Positions 61,240 to 64,000 of a DNA stretch of 64,000 bases are shown piece after piece; positions within the stretch are counted from its first letter, which is position 1; every line of letters starts with the position of its first letter. Origin of the DNA: Opisthocomus hoazin (taxonomy: Eukaryota > Chordata > Aves > Opisthocomiformes > Opisthocomidae). The translations under genes and the position numbers were made by a program. The notes under the pieces are model-generated. The model was not told the DNA's origin. It worked only from the letters and a program-made list of their open reading frames with translations, and searched no databases. The DNA lies in contig NC_134415.1 in assembly GCF_030867145.1 (NCBI RefSeq), positions 17,834,417 to 17,898,416 of the forward strand. Reading direction: 5' to 3'.

Positions 61240-61420
61240 ACTCCGGGAAATGATGGCCTATTTGCCGAGACATACAACAGAGGCTTTACGAGAAGCTCCA
61301 CGTTGCTGTCGTATGCGCTTTGCCTGGGTCAGTGGCTCCAAGCTGTCAGGCTATTTATTTGGTTTTAATCAAAGGTTAATTCTTATTCTGCTGGAACTGG
61401 TACGTCTGCTGAGCCGCTCA
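61240..61420. promoter_or_regulatory. Candidate conserved non-coding element with TCF/LEF-like site
   Basis: CTATTTATTTGGTTTTAATC runs directly into ATCAAAG (61368-61374, TCF/LEF consensus) and GGTTAATTC, preceded by CpG-bearing CCACGTTGCTGTCGTATGCG. Motif-based only. Confidence 0.3.
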
Positions 61421-61959
61421 GCCTGCTCCACAGTGCTGGGAACAATCAGCTCCTCTGGAAATACACCTGTCTGTCTTGCTGGGAGCCCCCGTGCATTGCT
61501 TAGGAAACCAAATTCCCCTAGACTGCTTGCAATCCCCCCAGGAATGCCTAACCAGCCCTCGGAAGCCGTTGAACAGGAAGAGTTGCAGGAGCCACAGCAC
61601 CAGTCAATTAATAAGCAGCACTTTGACTCTCACTCAGCCCCATTTTCAGCAGCTTCAGCAAGCAAATTCAATTCAAGGGTTACCAGGTGCCTTGCAAAGC
61701 ATCCTGCTACTTAGAGATCTTCATATTACTTATGCCAAGAGCTCTTCAAGAAAAATGGGGAGAGCAAAGCATTTTAAAGCCAGTGGGCATCCCAGCTGGC
61801 TGCCCTTTGGATTCCAGCTCAGCAAGAGTTAACATCTCCAGACAGCCCCTCACCACCCTGAGACTGCATACTGCTGCCGTCCCATTCATCCTTAAGATGC
61901 TGAAGAGCACCCGCTACTGAGACTGGGGAGCTCCCAGGGCTGGAGGAGAAGGTGGGCTG

Positions 61960-62065
61960 GCTGGCTGGGTAAGCTTTCATCAGCTTGATGCTGGCAATAA
62001 ATCAGTCATGACTGGCCGCGTGTAAGGCCCATTTTATCTGAGGAGAATATTCCACTTCAATCCTA
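61960..62065. promoter_or_regulatory. Candidate conserved non-coding element
   Basis: It contains GGCAATAAATCAGTCATGAC (MAF/AP-1-like TCAGTCA and PBX-like AAATCA), GGCCGCGTGTAAGG and GAGAATATTCC. It is part of the 60-62 kb cluster. Confidence 0.25.
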
Positions 62066-63179
62066 GCTCTCTAGGACGGTTTTTGTGCCACCACAGCTAG
62101 TGCCTGGAAGCCAGTATATCCAGTGAGGAGGGCACACAGGCAAACAACAGCCCCTCATTCAGGCAGACAAATCCCCTTGCTTAAGAGCTCTCCAGTCAGC
62201 AATGCTTTTAAGCTTTTGAGCTTTTCACAGTTATATTCAGTAATGTCACTGCGTTCTGCAGTCTGGCAATGGAACAGCAGGACACAAAGCTCAGCCAAGG
62301 TGCCCCAGCATGGAGAAGAAGGTGTGACAAAGCAGCAAAGGCTGTGGGACATGGAAGAGGGTGACGGCGCAAGGGAAAGAATGAAAGGTCAGGAGGTGTC
62401 ACAAGGCTGCTTGGAACCAACGTGAGGCATCATGAGGCAAACACCAAGAAGGAAGGATGTGGGCACAGAGACAGCCCTGGGAAGCAGCAGGTTGGAGACC
62501 AGAGGGGATGTGATCCTCTGGGACAAGGAAATGAAGAGGGCTCAGTGAGACCTCAGTACGGCACATGGAGGCAGAGACCATACCATGCAATGCAAGTGTC
62601 TTTGTCAGAAGAGGGCCAAGAGGAGGCAATACCATGCAAGCCTTTTACAGAGTGTTTCCTGCTTGTGCTTGACAGATGTGGGAACAAAACTCTTCCTCTT
62701 CTTCCTCCTCTCTCTGCCTCCCCTTATTCAGACCCAGGCCACTGCAATGGCACCTACAGCCATTTCTAAGACACTGCCCATACATGAGACTGGGCTATAG
62801 CAGGGCCACGGTACAACACTCCTCTCAAACACACCACTAAATAGTCACAACTATGTAGTGATGCTGCAAAGGAAACATTAACAGCCATAACCGATAGGGT
62901 ACGAATAAGACTGCGGGAGTTAGATTTGCACAGGCACTCGGCTTCCTTCATGTTATAACTTAAAGCAGAAATGTGATTTTCCCTTTTCTTGATCCTTTTC
63001 AGTAGGAGCTCAATGAGGAACAGATCCAGGATTACTTGTAGGCACTGTGCAATAGGAAAAAAATCTCAACATCGCTGGAGAAGGATAAAAATCACAAATT
63101 ACTTCATTGAGTTGCAGTGCTGATAATAGCGAAGCTTGGCTAAGAGGGAAGGGGTACTATGACAAACTGCCTTCATTAT

Positions 63180-63310
63180 TAGAGGCTCCCCTGTGTCCTA
63201 TATTATTATTAAGCACTGACAATGTTCTCTGCGCAGTTTGAGTAACAAACAAAGGCTGTCCAACCCCAGAGAGCTCACAATCAAAGAGAGACATAAAACT
63301 GGAGCCTACT
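63180..63310 (+). mobile_element. Old amniote SINE relic (CORE/MIR-type)
   Basis: TATATTATTATTAAGCACTG, then CCAACCCCAGAGAGCTCACA and ATCAAAGAGAGACATAAAACTGG. This parallels a widespread amniote SINE (tattatt..., gagcttacaatctaa..., agacaagagac). It is diverged, so the family name is tentative. Confidence 0.45.
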
Positions 63311-63874
63311 GTGCAGAACTAGAGGGAAGAGACACTTGGATCTTTTTAATTATTTTGTTTTCTATCTACAGTAAACAAACTTTTCCTTGCAAAATGCATT
63401 TGGTTCCAAGATACTTCTGAATGGCAAGAACCGCCAATTTTAAGTGTCCCCATTTTTTAAAATATGTTGAACACTGGCACTTTGCTGAGCAGGGATGAAA
63501 GTACCTGGCAATGCTGCTAGGTTAATGTGCTCTTTAAAAACATCAGACTTTTTTCCCAAACCTTCTCCAAGCAGTGATCTCTTCAGATTTCCCTCAGTTC
63601 TCCCCCCTCCCCCCCGCTGGTACGATTTCTCTTCAGACTCAGAAACCCTGAAACTCACTTTTCTTCCCCTGCAGGGTTTATATAGTCCTGATAGCTTCAT
63701 TACTGAGATAGTATGAAAGCCCTTCTGCAACACAAACAACCGATGACTTTTTCCTGCAGTTCCTGCCCGGAGAGCCCTTCAGCTTATTACCTTTATTTCG
63801 TATGAGTGAGGAGGATGGAATTCCACTAGCTTGAGTCTTTCGCCTATAAAATCTACAATACCTACTAGTGACTG

Positions 63875-63901
63875 TGGGGTTTCATTCACATTGAAACCCC
63901 A
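63875..63901. repeat. Inverted repeat, 10-bp arms
   Basis: TGGGGTTTCA, a 7-bp spacer TTCACAT, then TGAAACCCCA. It is a perfect stem with no recognisable mobile element around it. Confidence 0.85.
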
Positions 63902-64000
63902 TTCAAAACACTGAGCATGAACAGTCTGACGGAAGACAGCAGGGCTTTGAAAGCCCTTGATCATACCCAACACCAGATGTAAAAACGAACACTGAGCTGT

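Larger units (their letters stand above)
46780..64000 (-). other. Probable long upstream MDGA1 intron
   Basis: The first exon recognised at 46779 begins in phase 0, so the gene continues upstream. I searched the minus strand for the rest of the FNIII domain (a W-T-Q and L-N-Y-R type segment ending on a whole codon) and for Ig signatures (Y-x-C before a strand G) and found none. The region is therefore most likely one intron running out of the window. It contains a CR1/L3-like relic near 53.1-53.8 kb, low-complexity tracts near 52.5 and 56.0 kb, an old SINE near 63.2 kb and enhancer-like blocks at 54.6-54.8, 56.9-57.1 and 60.0-62.1 kb. I cannot exclude an unrecognised small exon. Confidence 0.6.

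Noticed and set aside
63779..63973. Minus-strand 64-codon frame ending at AAG|GTAATA in phase 0
   Set aside because: Phase would fit, but the peptide shows no FNIII or Ig features and the donor is weak. Kept only as a low-priority candidate.
1..64000. Prokaryotic-type systems, CRISPR arrays, integrases, endogenous retroviral genes, tRNA or rRNA genes
   Set aside because: No repeat-spacer arrays, no long intron-free genes, no LTR or retroviral motifs and no cloverleaf or rRNA sequence recognised.

Overview
The window is vertebrate nuclear DNA, most likely from a bird. Three things point there: CR1 retrotransposon fragments, one ending in the ATTCTGTG-type 3' repeat typical of avian CR1; sparse old amniote SINE remnants; and a neuronal gene with small exons and moderate introns. 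I found no bacterial, phage or retroviral gene system. Nearly all long reading frames here are chance frames in non-coding DNA.

The only protein-coding gene I can support is the 3' part of MDGA1 (MAM-domain GPI-anchored glycoprotein 1), on the minus strand. Seven coding exons lie at 46779-46602, 45510-45487, 38489-38337, 37152-37018, 19106-18976, 18003-17895 and 16565-16474. All junctions are GT-AG, all phases agree, and together they give 822 nt: 273 residues plus TGA. The protein order is second half of the FNIII-like domain, a short linker (partly on a 24-nt microexon), the complete MAM domain, and a GPI-attachment tail. The signal peptide, six Ig domains and first half of the FNIII domain must be encoded beyond 64000, or in exons between 46780 and 64000 that I could not recognise.

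Layout: 1-6670 is probably intergenic DNA downstream of the gene, with a CpG-rich spot at 2545-2700. 6670-16473 is the probable long 3' UTR, with a canonical AATAAA (minus) at 6694-6689, a weaker proximal ATTAAA at 12979-12974, an antisense CR1 piece and a CpG-rich candidate plus-strand exon near 15814-15949. 16474-46779 holds the exons and introns, including a 17.9 kb intron that splits the MAM domain. 46780-64000 is probably the 3' part of a long upstream intron.

The introns hold CR1 and MIR-like relics and several AT-rich, homeodomain-motif-rich blocks that look like conserved non-coding elements (36.2-36.5, 40.3-40.4, 43.5-43.8, 54.6-54.8 and 60.0-62.1 kb). The most interesting points are the frame-neutral microexon in the FNIII-MAM linker, a possible intron-retention form lacking the GPI signal, the CpG-rich antisense candidate in the 3' UTR, and the cluster of enhancer-like blocks upstream.
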